From Ariolimax columbianus (lineage: Eukaryota; Mollusca; Gastropoda; Stylommatophora; Arionidae), in the NCBI GenBank assembly GCA_036924085.1, contig JAVGWX010000005.1, forward strand, positions 40,555,664-40,619,663: DNA of 64,000 nt, written 5' to 3'. A program made the position numbers and the translations under genes. Numbering within the stretch: position 1 is the first letter of the stretch; every line of letters begins with the position of its first letter. Under the pieces are notes generated by a model. That model did no database searches and was not told the DNA's origin. It was given only the letters and a program-made list of their open reading frames with translations. Below are positions 44,855 through 55,705 of this stretch, in pieces.

Positions 44855-45560
44855 ACATTATATTGTATCTTCTTCTATTTAATCATACAGTAAACTACAT
44901 TTTTATACAACGACAACATAATCATAAAACTACAATTTTATTTAAAAAATGACAGAATTATCATAAAACTACAACATTATCATGTTTAAACAAAATAATG
45001 AAACTACATTATCATACAACTATACCATGACCACAAAAGAAAAACTACAAATTTATCATAACACTACAACATTATAGTAAAATTGCATTGTCGTAAAACT
45101 ATAACATTATCAAAAATAGATTATCATAAAACTACAACATTATCATAGAATTGCAACATTATCAAAATATTAAACAAAATATCATAAAACTACTCTATCA
45201 TTAAACTACAACAATATGGAATAACTAGAATACTATCATAAAACTACAACATTTTCATAAAACAAAGTTATCATATAACTTAAACGTTATCATATAACTA
45301 CAACATTATCATAAAACTTAAAAACTGTCGTAAAATTACAACATTGTCATAAAACTACTGCATTATCATATAGAAAATATCATTATACAGCAGCAATATC
45401 ACATTGCAAACAATATTATCAAGTACCGACAATGTAGTCATAAAGCAACAATATTAAACAACAATTTCATATAGCAATATTTGTATACAACAACAATTTA
45501 GCGACAATATGATCATATAAATACAGTGTTATCATACAATATTATCATATAAAAGTAATA
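44855..45560. repeat. Degenerate AT-rich tandem repeat (left part)
   Basis: About 35 imperfect copies of an 18-22-bp unit of the form 'actacaacattatcataaa', drifting to 'acaatattatcatataac' toward the right. The same motif resumes at 46975-47400 after the LINE block. Confidence 0.85.
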
Positions 45561-45587
45561 TTATAATACACCAATATAATAATAGTA

Positions 45588-46225
45588 TTATATCATTGTC
45601 TCTTTCCGTTTTGTCAGACGATAGTAATTGTGCTTTGAAAAAAGGGATGTAACTATAATCATGCGATAACGAATGTGGCTCGTAAGACCAATCTGAGCAG
45701 AAAAGCGTCTTCCACAGTGTATGCAAGGAAAGTCAGGACCGTTTGCGGCATCGCATAGAGTGACGTGTCTTCTCAAACGTTGAGTCTTTAGCCTATCAGT
45801 AATGAGTTTCTACTTTGTCTGTATTCCATGTTTAATCAAGCCCCTCCATGTAACACGATCCATGGCGACCTATTCCCATGATTTGAAATCGATGCCTGCA
45901 TCATTCATATCCCGCTTGGCTACATCCTTATACCAACGGTAATTCCACAAAGAGAAGATATTTTGGTATTCGGCCATCATCTATCCTCCAAGAGTGTTAC
46001 TGCCATCGGAGCCTTCAAAGACTCGGCATGGAAAAGATTGTGACAGTGTCTGTCAGTTCTCTCCAGCACCTATGCATTGGTGATCTTGTCTTGTCGCCTA
46101 ATCCCAAGAATTCTGCGCAGGCACCTCATGTGGTAGCTGTTTAACCGCCTCTCCTAGTGTATGTAGATAGACCATGTCTCACTGTAATATTCGCAACATC
46201 GCCACCAGGAGTCAAAACTGCTTTA
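45588..46225 (-). pseudogene. LINE C-terminal part with zinc-finger-like end
   Basis: Minus strand from right to left: a degraded post-RT segment (46225-46050), then WNYRWYKDVAKRDMNDAGID, MDRVTWRGLIKHGI, then RLRRHVTLCDAANGPDF and PCIHCGRRFSAQIGLTSHIR. The last block is a C2H2-like finger often found at the C-terminus of animal LINE polyproteins. Several stops. Related to the fragment at 13010-13560. Confidence 0.7.
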
Positions 46226-46500
46226 ATGACATCGTAGGTATGGCGTTAATAAGAAAGTACAAGTGAGCCGGCCACGTGGTACGCATGCCTGATAATAGAT
46301 GGACAAGTAAAGTGACGTCATGGTGGCTAGACACCTATAATCGTCACCCTGGACGTCCACCAATGAGATATAGAGATGCCTTCGACAAGACCTTGGTCCG
46401 GCATGGTATTTATTGGCAAATGACAGAGAAGAGTTTAGACGACATTTGGTCACCTAACATAAGGCACAAAATATGCCTCAATGAACACTAGAATTACAGT
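46223..46500 (+). pseudogene. LINE C-terminal fragment
   Basis: Plus-strand frame reads RKYKxAGHVVRMPDNRWTSK, SWWLDTYNRHPGRPPMRYRD and AFDKTLVRHGIYWQM, a LINE post-RT segment. One stop (TGA) lies where Trp is normal. Opposite in orientation to the neighbour at 45588-46225. Confidence 0.7.
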
Positions 46501-46789
46501 ATTACAGTATAATAATAATATATCGATCAGTGCAAGACTCAGGTTTCGGAGCCATACAGTGTCCATCAGGGATGTGTTCTCGCTTCATCGTCATTGTGTT
46601 GTATTATGAATTGGATCATTGCACAGATGGAAGAGCACGATCCAGACTCACCTTCAGTCAAATACGTGTAACAGAGCTTGATTATTAAGACGAACGATAT
46701 GGGTCTCCATATTTTATGGGTGGAGACCCAAATTTAAAGTTTTGGTGATGACCCGCTTGCGACGTGTATCCCAGTAAAAAGGCAGCCAT

Positions 46790-46985
46790 ATTCACGCTAC
46801 GGAGAACGTCATTTACATGGACAGCAAACAGACATATGACGCATGTAATAGCCATGACATTGTCCGACAGTTCGGTATGGTCTCCTCGTCTAGGAATTAC
46901 CTGCACAGATTCTGGTCACAGCAAAGACTCTCCCACGAAATACAACTGCGCCTTTACAAAGCCTGCTTCATTTCAATCGTTACGT
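46790..46985 (+). pseudogene. LINE post-RT fragment, out of order
   Basis: Frame reads SSRNYLHRFWSQQRLSHEIQ and LRLYKACFISIVTY, resembling the LW..Q.LS...KLR.Y.ACV.S.LLY block that normally precedes the segment at 46223-46500. Here it follows it, so the block has been rearranged or two copies lie side by side. Confidence 0.55.
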
Positions 46986-47400
46986 ATAATAATATTATCA
47001 CATAACTATATTGTTATCACATAACGACAATATTATCATATAAAAATATCACATAACGAAAATATTATCATGCAACAATATTATCACATAACGACAATAT
47101 TATCATGCAACAATATTATCACATAACGACAGTATTATCATATAACAATATAATCACATAACGACCATATTATCATATTACAACATTATTAACAAATAAT
47201 GACACTGTTACCAAATAAGGACAATATTATTATAAACTAATAATATTATTATATAATAGTATTATCACATTTCAATAATATTATCATATGACAACAATAT
47301 TATCATATAATAATGTTTTAATATTAAAATAATATTATAATATAACGGTATTATCCTATGACGAAAATGTTATCATAAAACAACACTATTTTCATTACAA
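46975..47400. repeat. Degenerate AT-rich tandem repeat (right part)
   Basis: Units like 'acaatattatcacataacg' and 'acaatattatcatataac' recur about 20 times. Matches the right-hand variants of the array ending at 45560, so the LINE block between them is an insertion. Confidence 0.85.
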
Positions 47401-47485
47401 CTAAATAAACATACAATATTAACACGTAGCGACAAAACCATTCTACAGACATTACTTACCAGGCTGGTTTTATAATACATTTCAG

Positions 47486-47616
47486 TGTCCGTGAAAGCTT
47501 TGTACGAAAAGTTTAAGATCAAGCAGATCTTCATTTCTGTACCTTCCATGACCAAGGGCACAGCTGAGATCCCTCCTAAGAAGGTTCATCTCGGGGAGTG
47601 GAAGTGGGACATGAAG
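47486..47616 (+). CDS. gene 2, exon 2
   Basis: Has a pyrimidine tract and TTTCAG acceptor, enters in phase 1, and ends in phase 0 at a GTAAGA donor (47617). Encodes SVKALYEKFKIKQIFISVPS, then MTKGTAEIPPKKVHLGEWKW and DMK. Phase continuity with the exons at 31756 and 48483, open frame and strong splice signals are the evidence. No known family recognised. The alternation of hydrophobic and charged residues suggests a beta-rich extracellular domain. Confidence 0.6.
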
Positions 47617-47619
47617 GTA

Positions 47620-48482
47620 AGAGCAACAGACAGGAACAAAATACTCAATACTGACTGAATACTAATTTACAGACAGATCGTGGGACATGCAAGAAATGAA
47701 CATAACGCTTATATGAATAAACCCACCAAGAATATTATTATAAATTTAAAAAAAAAACATTTGATGAGTGCTACACGGGTAGGCATACATTTACAAAGAC
47801 GAAACCACATCCTCCAAAAAGTTTTCGGTTTGACGGACAGTCGGGGAAGGGGGGGGGGGGGGGAGGAATGAGCTAGTGGTATCGCGGGACGAATAAGGTT
47901 TAATTGTACACAGTCAGAACACTGTTACGATATTGTTTGCGTTAGTTCTTTCTGAGACATACCATAACTGTTGTCTAGTGTTCTTCGTCTGCACTCCAAT
48001 TTCGACTGTTATTTCAATCAAATGTCCTATATTTTCTTCCCTAATCGTCCTCTGTCCATCTCTACCGACAGAAAAGAAATGGCAAACATTTATTATTTTT
48101 TTATTTTTTTTAGAACGTAGTGAAGGAAGTATAGGCGGAACGCGCATGGAAGGAACAGCACAGTTTCATAAAATCACATTGGTCGGTCCTTGTGATCAAA
48201 ACATAAATTTGGTTCCGGAGTAAATCGCAAGAATAATTATAATCGATATGTAACAGAGAACTTCTAAATAGTTATCGAATCGTTCTTGGAAAGCGAACTA
48301 AACTGCTTCTTAAATGTAACGACAGTAGTGCCATAAGTGATTGCTTTTATTATATTAATTGTTTAAACGAATTCTGAGCTTTGTAAAGTTTGAAATTAAT
48401 GTTCTCAATTAATTGTATACCTAATTAAAATGTTTTTGTTTTGTTGTATTTTTGTTTCCATTAATTTTGCTTTTTTTTTCAG
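47620..48482. other. intron with a cryptic open segment
   Basis: A G-tract (47848-47862) is a likely assembly-sensitive site. A T-rich acceptor-like run at 48100-48116 precedes 36 open codons (GTRMEGTAQFHKITLVGPCD and onward) ending in TAA at 48221. Its phase fits exon 1 but not exon 2, so it could only be an alternative last exon. Not called as coding. Confidence 0.3.
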
Positions 48483-48652
48483 GGAGGAATGATTCCAATT
48501 GACTGCTCCAACCCGACGGGAGGTTTCGGCAGGGCATCCAACGCCGTTAGGAATCTGTGGTGGTTCAGTAGCGGCTTCTTAAATGTGACAGGAGAGTGGG
48601 ATCCTCTGAACACTATCAGCAATGCCTACAATGTAGACATAATTCAATTTGA
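48483..48652 (+). CDS. gene 2, exon 3
   Basis: A long T-rich tract and TTTCAG acceptor; phase 0 in, phase 2 out at a GTAAGTG donor (48653). Encodes GGMIPIDCSNPTGGFGRASN, then AVRNLWWFSSGFLNVTGEWD and PLNTISNAYNVDIIQFE. There is one Cys, an N-glycosylation motif (NVT) and an aromatic LWWF patch. The G.W....IPIDC..P then VDIIQFEAFV layout is loosely like the second half of Reeler-type domains, but this is not enough to name it. Confidence 0.6.
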
Positions 48653-48839
48653 GTAAGTGTGCAGATACAGCAACAACGATCTGATAGGTATAATCAATTT
48701 TAGGAGGAATACAACTGCTGGAGAGATCGTATCATTTTTATGTGACAGATTACATCGTGAAATAGCCGCTTCTAGGTTATGATTTAGTAATTGGTGGAAA
48801 GGATATAATTTAGTGGCAGGAAAGGTATACGTGATATGA

Positions 48840-49346
48840 TATACAGGCACTGTAAGAAGTGAATAGTCAATGGTGAGAAGTGTATAGTCAATGATAGGAA
48901 GTATATAGTTAATAGTGACATTGTATATTCACTGGCGAGAGGTGTATAGTTAATGGTAAGAAGTGTATAGTCAATGGTGGCATTGTATATTCAATGCAGC
49001 CTCGCAATCACACAGTCATTGCAAGAAGAATTCAGTCATTGTGAGAAATATTTAGTTTCTATGAAGTATATAGTAAAGGTGAGAAGTAAATGGTCACTGT
49101 AAGAAGTACATAGTCACTGTAAAAAGTATGTAGCATTGCAAGAAGTATATAGTCAAAGAAATATACAGTCACTGGAAGAAGTAAAGAACGATACAATAAA
49201 CACGATACATTGTCTGAAAGAGGTATTCATTCCCTCTGAGATAAATATAATACAACGTATATAGTCTCTGTGAGAGGTATAGTTTCACTGTGTGAATTAT
49301 TTAGTATTTTGTCACTGCAAGTAGAACATGGTCTCTTTGAGATGTA
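48840..49346. repeat. Degenerate minisatellite 'gaagtatatagtcaatgtaa' (block 1)
   Basis: Roughly 20-24-bp units 'agaagtatatagtcactgta' repeated with many changes. The same array resumes at 51022-51400, 51830-51905 and 52210-52445, separated by mobile elements. Confidence 0.85.
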
Positions 49347-50660
49347 CAAGAGGCGTGTCATAAGTCTTTACCCTGACCATGAAGGAGTAAAAGGAGAAAG
49401 TTGAAATGTGGCACAGTGCTCATTTTTTCTCAATGTAGCCATCACCTGAATTGATACATTTCTGCCATCTCTGAAAAGACCTTCAGAATAAAATAACCTA
49501 TTTTCGAACTAAACCAGTTATCACAAGCCAGTTGGACATCTTCGTCACTGTCAAAATGATTTCCTATTAGCTGTTTTTTAAGTTTACGGAAAAGAAAAAA
49601 ATCTGATGGAGCTAAATCCAGACAATATGGTGCGTGTGAAAGAATTTCAATATTCAAGTCGTTGGCTATTTGCAGCACAAGCGTTGCTTTATGAGAGGGC
49701 GCGTTGTCTTGAAGCAAAGGCAGAATTTGAGTGCGCGCTATCTCTCGTTTTTTGATCACAGTCACTCTTAGTTTGGTAAGGAGATCTGCATAATATTGTC
49801 CATTAACCGTGTTGCCATGAGGTAGGTAATATTTTAATATGACACCTTTGACGTCCCAAAAAAACAGTCAGCATCACTTTTCTTGCAGATTTCTGTGCTC
49901 TTGGCTTGACATGTTTTGGTGAGCCCAGGGTTTTCCACTGCAGGCTGGAAATTTTGGATTATGTGTCATAATGGTGAACCCAAGTCTCATCTACTGTCAC
50001 CATGGTCGGCAACATGTTTTTCGACCGACACATTTTGAGCAGCTGGCAACTGGCCACAGCAATCAACCATTGTTTGTTTCAGTTCACATGTCAGCAGAAG
50101 CGGGACCCAGCGGGCACACATTTTTCTCATGTTCAGTCTGTTATGTAAAATTCTAAAAACTGTACTTTCATTCAGTTTTGCTGACCTAAATATCTCTGCA
50201 ATTGTCATTTTCCTATCCTGATTTTCTTCACTCTTGCAGCATTTTCATCACTGCACTCTGAGGATGGTTTTCTTGATCTTGGAAGATCAGTAACATGGGA
50301 ACGGCCACACTTAAACTGCCATCACCAGTTTTTTTTACAGAAGCATATGAAAGACAGAATTCCTCAAACACTGGTTCCATCTCCCTATGTATTTCTGTAG
50401 GTGTTTTTTCCTTCAACATCAATAATTGTATCACAGTTCTTTCCTCTGATTTCTCCATTGTTCTGACAAACCGTTAGAGTAGCAGATCCGGTCAATAAGG
50501 TGTGCGGCGCCATGCACCATACCGGCTGAAGCTGTCGAGGAGAGAAATTCATACTTCTCAAGTCCAGTACAAGTTGAATGAGCTACATTTGAGCCAAATT
50601 TCAACTTTCTCCTTCTACTCCTTCGTGGTCAGGGTAAAGACTTGTGACAAGCCTCTTGTG
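49347..50660 (-). mobile_element. mariner transposon, 1.3 kb, with about 65-bp inverted repeats
   Basis: The left end 'caagaggcgtgtcataagtc' and the reverse complement of the right end 'caagaggcttgtcacaagtc' match for about 65 bases (through 'ggagaaagttgaaat'). A TA lies at each outer end, as expected for a TA target; the right end has two extra bases ('ca'). Length is typical of mariner. It is inserted in the 'gaagtatatagtc' minisatellite. Confidence 0.9.
49442..50458 (-). pseudogene. mariner transposase (DD34D)
   Basis: The minus strand begins MEKSEERTVIQLLMLKEKTP (helix-turn-helix region), then MTIAEIFRSAKLNESTVFRI. Catalytic blocks: VTVDETWVHHYD at about 49990, then LLQDNAPSHKATL and HAPYCLDLAPSDFFLFRKLK, with 34 residues between the second and third Asp. 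So all three Asp are present, but frameshifts and a stop break the frame in at least three places. Confidence 0.85.
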
Positions 50661-50712
50661 TAGTATCGCTGTGTGGCGTATATATTATATGTGCGAATTA
50701 AACAGCCACTGT

Positions 50713-51022
50713 ATGTTGTTGCTGAATGCCCGCAACGAGCAAGGTTACTCTTTTGTGTGCCCGGAAAAGGCCGTTAAGTGGTGGGTTACAGTAGCTTTCC
50801 TCACATCCCGAGTGTACTGCTGAAAGTGAACTGGATCCTCAAAGCAGTTGTGCTATGCTTGGCTTCATCTGCGTGACGTTCATTACTATGGGGACAACGT
50901 CGATACCCATCGAGTTGGCCATGGTGCCATGAAAACAGCCTGCTTCCAGGGAGACCTGTGCGGAAGTGAGGTGGGGGTCTTGGCCAGTATATTTTACTTG
51001 ACCCTAACTAACATGTCAGCAT
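50713..51022 (+). repeat. SINE-like family S2, longest copy
   Basis: About 310 bp from 'tgttgttgctgaatgcccgc' to 'ccctaactaacatgtc'. Shares most landmarks with 14033-14285 and adds a central segment (near 50870-50925) missing there. It sits in the same minisatellite, 50 bases past the mariner. Confidence 0.75.
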
Positions 51023-51400
51023 TGTAAGAGGTATATAATTACTTCAACAAGTATATAGTTTCTGTAAGAAGTATTTAGTCAGTGTAACAAGTATATAGTC
51101 AAAGTAAAAAGCATATAATCACTTTAAAAAGTATAGAGTCACTGTGAGAAGTAAGTACTTATTGTAAAAAAGTATATAGTCTCAGTAATAAGTACACCGT
51201 AAATGTAAGAAGTATATAGTCTCTATGAGGTAGGAAGTTTATAGTCAACGTAAGAAGCATATTGTCTCTGTATGAAGTATATATTGCTATAAAAGAAGTA
51301 TTTAGTCACTGTAAGAAGTATATCTATCTATTCTCTATATATTTATCTATCTACAGTTCACTTATGTCGTTAGACGTCTTGGGGATGTGTGACTTTCTTT
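51022..51400. repeat. Degenerate minisatellite (block 2)
   Basis: Continues the 'gaagtatatagtc' array after the mariner and S2 insertions. Confidence 0.85.
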
Positions 51401-51404
51401 GCTT

Positions 51405-51818
51405 CATATTTTTTGGCAGATGAAAATCCACTGGTGACTTGCCATGTTAATCCCAGCATCTGTTTTCGCCCCTGGAATATACGATCGCCTATTTTTTAGA
51501 CTGGTGGAGGTGGAAGCGTAAACTAGAGCAATGAAGACCTGTAGCCTGTCATGCGCCATCTAAGCAGCTCCGCTAACCACATAACCAAGACCTGAAGTTA
51601 TAGCCACACTGTCCCCTTTTTTGCAACATTTTTTCTGTGGGGCGAATATTCCTAGAATAATTTGTGTAGATATTTAACTTGAATTTTGCCTGAGCAGCGG
51701 CCGTTAGGCCTACTCTTTTCCACGTGAAAAAATCTTTTGTCTCCTCCGTGATTTAAACCCGCGACCTCCAGCCCCCGAGGCGAACATCTTACCTCGACAC
51801 CACTGGGTTCCCCAAGAA
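51405..51818 (-). repeat. tRNA-derived SINE, minus strand
   Basis: Reverse-complemented, the head (51818-51745) reads 'ggggaacccagtggtgtcga', 'ggtaagatgttcgcctcgg', 'ggtcgcgggtttaaatcac'. The A-box TGGTGTCGAGG and B-box GGTTTAAATC are in tRNA-like positions. The body runs on to about 51405 and ends in a minisatellite. tRNA folding looks imperfect, so not called as a tRNA gene. Confidence 0.55.
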
Positions 51819-51829
51819 GTATATACACC

Positions 51830-51905
51830 ACGTAATGAGTATATTTTGTCATTAAGAGGTTTATAGTCCATGTAAGAAGTATAAAGTCAACATAAGCAGT
51901 TAAAA
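51830..51905. repeat. Degenerate minisatellite (block 3)
   Basis: Short piece of the 'gaagtatatagtc' array between two tRNA-derived SINEs. Confidence 0.75.
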
Positions 51906-52210
51906 AAAAGTTAGTTCCCATCGACGATGGCCTCATCATCAGACGGTTTTTGTTTTGATGATGTCATTTGCCCTGTATTTGGATTATAGTGAGGAAGCAG
52001 CTGCGCTGGTCCTCAACCCCATTCTCTGATCCCGAAACTATCTTTGGCTAGTGGCAAGACTTAAGTCAAGACGACTGGAGGTAATTCAGGATGCAGGCAC
52101 TCTGGTCCCGTCTCTTTGAAATCAGGGGTCGATTGAAACCTGCTGGCCTCGAACCCACGAAGTTTCCGTTCATCGCTTTGAAAGCCTTACATCTCGACCA
52201 CGGCGACATA
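51906..52210 (-). repeat. tRNA-Ser-like SINE, minus strand
   Basis: Reverse-complemented, the head (52207-52143) reads 'gtcgccgtggtcgagatgta', 'aggctttcaaagcgatgaac' and 'cgtgggttcgaggccagc'. A start GTCGCCGTGGTCGAG and B-box GGTTCGAGGCC strongly resemble tRNA-Ser. The remaining 240 bases form the SINE body, ending in 'gttagttcccatcg' at its 3' side. Confidence 0.6.
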
Positions 52211-52445
52211 GAAATATAAAGTCACTGTAAGGTGTTCATAGTCAATGTTAGAAGTATATAGTTTCTAGAAGAAGTATCTAGTCAATGTAAGAAGTACACA
52301 TTCAACTTAAGAAGTGTATAGTCTCTGTAAAAAGAATATAGTCTCTGTAAAAAGCATATAGACATTGTAAGAATTATATGTTCTCTGTATGAATTATACA
52401 GTCACCGTCAGAAGTAAATAATTTATGTGAAAAGTATAGTGTGAC
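52210..52445. repeat. Degenerate minisatellite (block 4)
   Basis: Last stretch of the 'gaagtatatagtc' array. Confidence 0.8.
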
Positions 52446-53045
52446 AATTACATACTCCGACTTACGTACAAAATCACATTACATGCGACCGGTAAGAATA
52501 ACTGGTACATCTATCAAGACCTGACCTGGCTATACTCATAGACTCTTTCTTACCCACCTCTATACACATTTTCTCTCTCTCTCTCTCTATCTCTCTCTAG
52601 GGAGGGGGGAGAGGGGTTGGGGTGTAATGGGGTGTCAATCACAAGGTATATATTCCACATAGATAAAATAGTATAATTAAAATCATCAAAATCAGTGCCA
52701 ACATATATATGTCATAGTTATGTACTGTCTCTGGTCTTTTATAATAATTTATATAACACATTTTTAATATTAAAAAAAATTATAATTTATGTTGTTTTGT
52801 TTCTTACCGTCCACTTTTCATTTATCTCTGTCTTTCTCTACTTGAGTTTTTTTTTTTTTTTTTTTTAATGTGAACGCAAAAACTTATTCTGATATTCTCA
52901 TTCACTTGGATGGTAATGTACGAAATTAACATAAGTCATAAAAGGTTTTGGCCAAAGACCAAATAATAGTACACAAACAGATCAAGGCTGACAACGGTAT
53001 TGATAGAAAAATTAATAATCATAAAGACATAATTTTTTTAATATA
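52446..53045. other. intron sequence with short CT and T tracts
   Basis: A (CT)n run at about 52571-52598 with a G-rich patch after it, and a T18 run at 52847-52866. No gene-like feature. Confidence 0.5.
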
Positions 53046-53093
53046 ATGATAGTAGTAGTAGTAGGGGTATTAGTAGTAGTAGTAGTAGTAGTA
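53046..53093. repeat. (AGT)n microsatellite
   Basis: AGT trinucleotide repeats with one 'agtaggggt' interruption. Confidence 0.9.
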
Positions 53094-53264
53094 GCCTCTT
53101 TTCAGTTATGTCTGTCTAATGGTTGACACGACCTTGGACTAGTAACTCTCTACTTAGTTTTTGGTTTTCCTTTTCTTTTCGGCGTTGCGTAAGCTTATTT
53201 TCGCCTTTTCAGGTTGCATCTCCATATGAATCGGTCTGCAGCTATGTCTTCCCAAGATGTTATT

Positions 53265-53640
53265 AAGACATAAGTATACCAAAACTCTATTTACATTAAC
53301 ATATAAGTGTAATAAAAACTCTTTTTGACATTAAGATATTATAAGTGTAGTGACACTCTTTTCTAACATTAAGATATTATAGTGTAGTGATACTCTTTTT
53401 TAATATTAAGATATTATAAGTGTAGTTAAACTCTTTTTACATTAAGTTATTAGTGTAGTAACACTTTTTTTTACGTCAAGTTGTAAATATTTTCTTTTTA
53501 AATTGAGATATAAGTGTAATACATTTTTTTAATACTGAAATATAAGTGTAGCAAATCTATTTTTTTAACGATGATATTAAAATGTAGTAAAACTGTTTAT
53601 TTCATTTAGAAATGTAGTAAATCCCATAAATAATATGTAT
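53265..53640. repeat. Degenerate tandem repeat, about 41-bp unit
   Basis: Units of the form 'aagatattataagtgtagt' plus 'aacactctttttacatt' recur about eight times with substitutions and indels. Confidence 0.8.
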
Positions 53641-53821
53641 ATAAATTAATGGTACATGGGTTGTCATCCATTCTTCCCAACCACACCGAACCCTCCCCAC
53701 TTCCCCAATACTCGCCCACCTCTTCCCCAACAACATGTTGAGCTAAATAAAACTAAACTTTGGGAACTCAACTGTTGAAATATATTCATTTTGTTTTCAT
53801 AAATTACTCTTTCATTCTCAG

Positions 53822-53955
53822 AGCATTCGTGTCGCCAGATGAGGGGCCGTCTTCTTCACTGAGTGGCGCTCTGGGTCCCACATCTGCTCCTCCAAAGTGG
53901 GTCAAACTGACCTCTGACAAATATATAAATTTAGATTACATAGACCTGCAACGTT
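53822..53955 (+). CDS. gene 2, exon 4 (last one found)
   Basis: TTCTCAG acceptor; one base completes a Glu codon from exon 3 (phase 2 in) and the exon leaves in phase 1 at a GTGAGT donor (53956). Encodes AFVSPDEGPSSSLSGALGPT, a Ser/Gly/Pro-rich linker, then SAPPKWVKLTSDKYINLDYI and DLQR. The linker suggests the end of one domain and the start of another. No stop occurs before the donor, so the gene continues; no further exon was found to the right edge. Confidence 0.6.
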
Positions 53956-54044
53956 GTGAGTATATTGTATACTATCTTTTGACAATACTTCAGTAGCAGA
54001 GCTGCTGTTACAGACATTATCTGTATATCATATGTATATACTTT

Positions 54045-54310
54045 TATATACATCGGCAAATTTGAATGCATTAACTTTCATACCATTCACTTTGGCACCC
54101 CTGTTACAACTCCGCATTACCTTGGCCATCACTATCTCAGAATATGCGCTAGAAAGACTTGGGGGAAGCAAACATCCCTGTCGTACCTCCTGTCTTATGG
54201 AGAAGTGAATCCGCGAGACCTGTGATTTGAAATAATCGCCTCTTGATTTTCATACAGGTTCTGGATTAAGTTAATAAGTGGTCTTTCTATTTATATTTGC
54301 TGCAGAATCT
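54045..54310 (-). pseudogene. LINE RT fragment
   Basis: Minus-strand words LINLIQNLYENQEAIIS, then RRYDRDVCFPQVFLAHIL (the GVRQGC.LSP..F...L segment with many changes) and MVxKLMHSNLPM near the ND.RFADD position. Too decayed for family assignment. Confidence 0.5.
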
Positions 54311-55339
54311 TAAATGTTTTGCTCCAGTTATGTAACGATGTTGTATAATATGCGAATGGTTCAGTTTTTGCGTCACTCCAGATGTGATTTTTCTATTGTT
54401 CTTAAAATGTTTTTAGTTTTAAAATAAGTTTGTTGTAAATGCTAATACACAATGACAGGGACACCTACGTGCTGCAATTTGAAGTCAGAATAGGTTAAAT
54501 GTTTCACAATCAAATATAACAAACCTCTAGTACAATCTTATTTACATAAGGCAATACTCAAAAATGATATTATCTACTGCCAAATTACATAACAGCCAGT
54601 TAAGCAGTACGTTACACAACATAATACTTTAACACATGTACAATATCAAATCATATAACTATGTTCTGCGTGTACACCGGATTAACGAGTTTATTCTCCT
54701 TGCTCTCATATTTACATGACATAACTTGTTTTAACACCCAATCTACTTGTCTCCCATCATACATGATTTAAGCAAGCTGATGTTTTACACCAGACCAGAA
54801 TGTAACTGATAATTTGTATAAGTAAATGTAGGATTACGCGTCTACAGCAGTTTATTTACTATTGGTGTGTATCTTGACGTAAGTACTAATATGTAAGCAA
54901 ATCGAAATTTTTCACCTGCAAAATCTTCACCTAGAACGTACGATGTTAAAAATGAGTTTTTCGTACTTTCTCTGTAGATCTGCGTGTAAATCCACGCACA
55001 CAATGGGCACTGGGCGCCATTTGAGACACCAGAAAGATTGATAATGAAAGCTCAGGTTATATTTGTATTTAGTTATTAACTTTTAGATCTCGCAGGTCAA
55101 TCACCCCTAACACGATTAACCTGGCTTGAAACCAATAGTTGGCTAACATTCTGTATTAACTCATGTTCTTTAACCAGAAAATGGCGAGTGTATTCAACTG
55201 ACTACTTTGCTCACGCACGGTCGTTGTGACAGCGGTATAAGTTATTTCGTCTAGCTTTTGTGGAACAACATTTAAAAAAAAAATGTCAAATGAATAATTC
55301 TGAGTAGCAACATAAAGAGACGTAGTTCGACGTGCTCGA
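54311..55339. other. AT-rich sequence, no recognised feature
   Basis: No exon continuing gene 2 and no known repeat recognised. Confidence 0.4.
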
Positions 55340-55570
55340 CTTACAGACAACGAATCAACGATTTATCGCCGTCGTCACACCCTCTTCGGTCACGTTGTTC
55401 GCCTTACCTGTGAAGTCTCAGCCCACGATATGTTCCGGCAGGCTATTATGGAATGGTAGGAGGCCGTGCTCATCGTGGTGACGTCCTAGGAGCCGCCAAT
55501 CAACTCCTGGATAAAACAGATCGCCATCTACCTAACAGAACTGCGACGAGCCCTGGTCTCCTAAGCGTAC
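55340..55570 (+). pseudogene. LINE C-terminal fragment
   Basis: The plus-strand frame reads TIYRRRHTLFGHVVRLTCEV and SAHDMFRQAIMEW, like the RRHTLFGHVARL.....PAH.AL block common in animal LINEs, followed by a degraded INSWIKQI / LTELRRA stretch. Stops present. Confidence 0.6.
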
Positions 55571-55705
55571 TATTGATTGATTGAACATAATGACAACATA
55601 CAACATAATTCTGAATTAGAAATACATCACACGTAGATTGTTCTAACGGTCTTTAAATAAGTATGTTGACGTATTTATCGCTGATAGTTTCTACAGAGCA
55701 ACAAC

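Noticed and set aside
52143..52207. Functional tRNA-Ser gene
   Set aside because: No clear anticodon stem-loop with proper pairing and no terminator T-run; the sequence continues into a SINE body.
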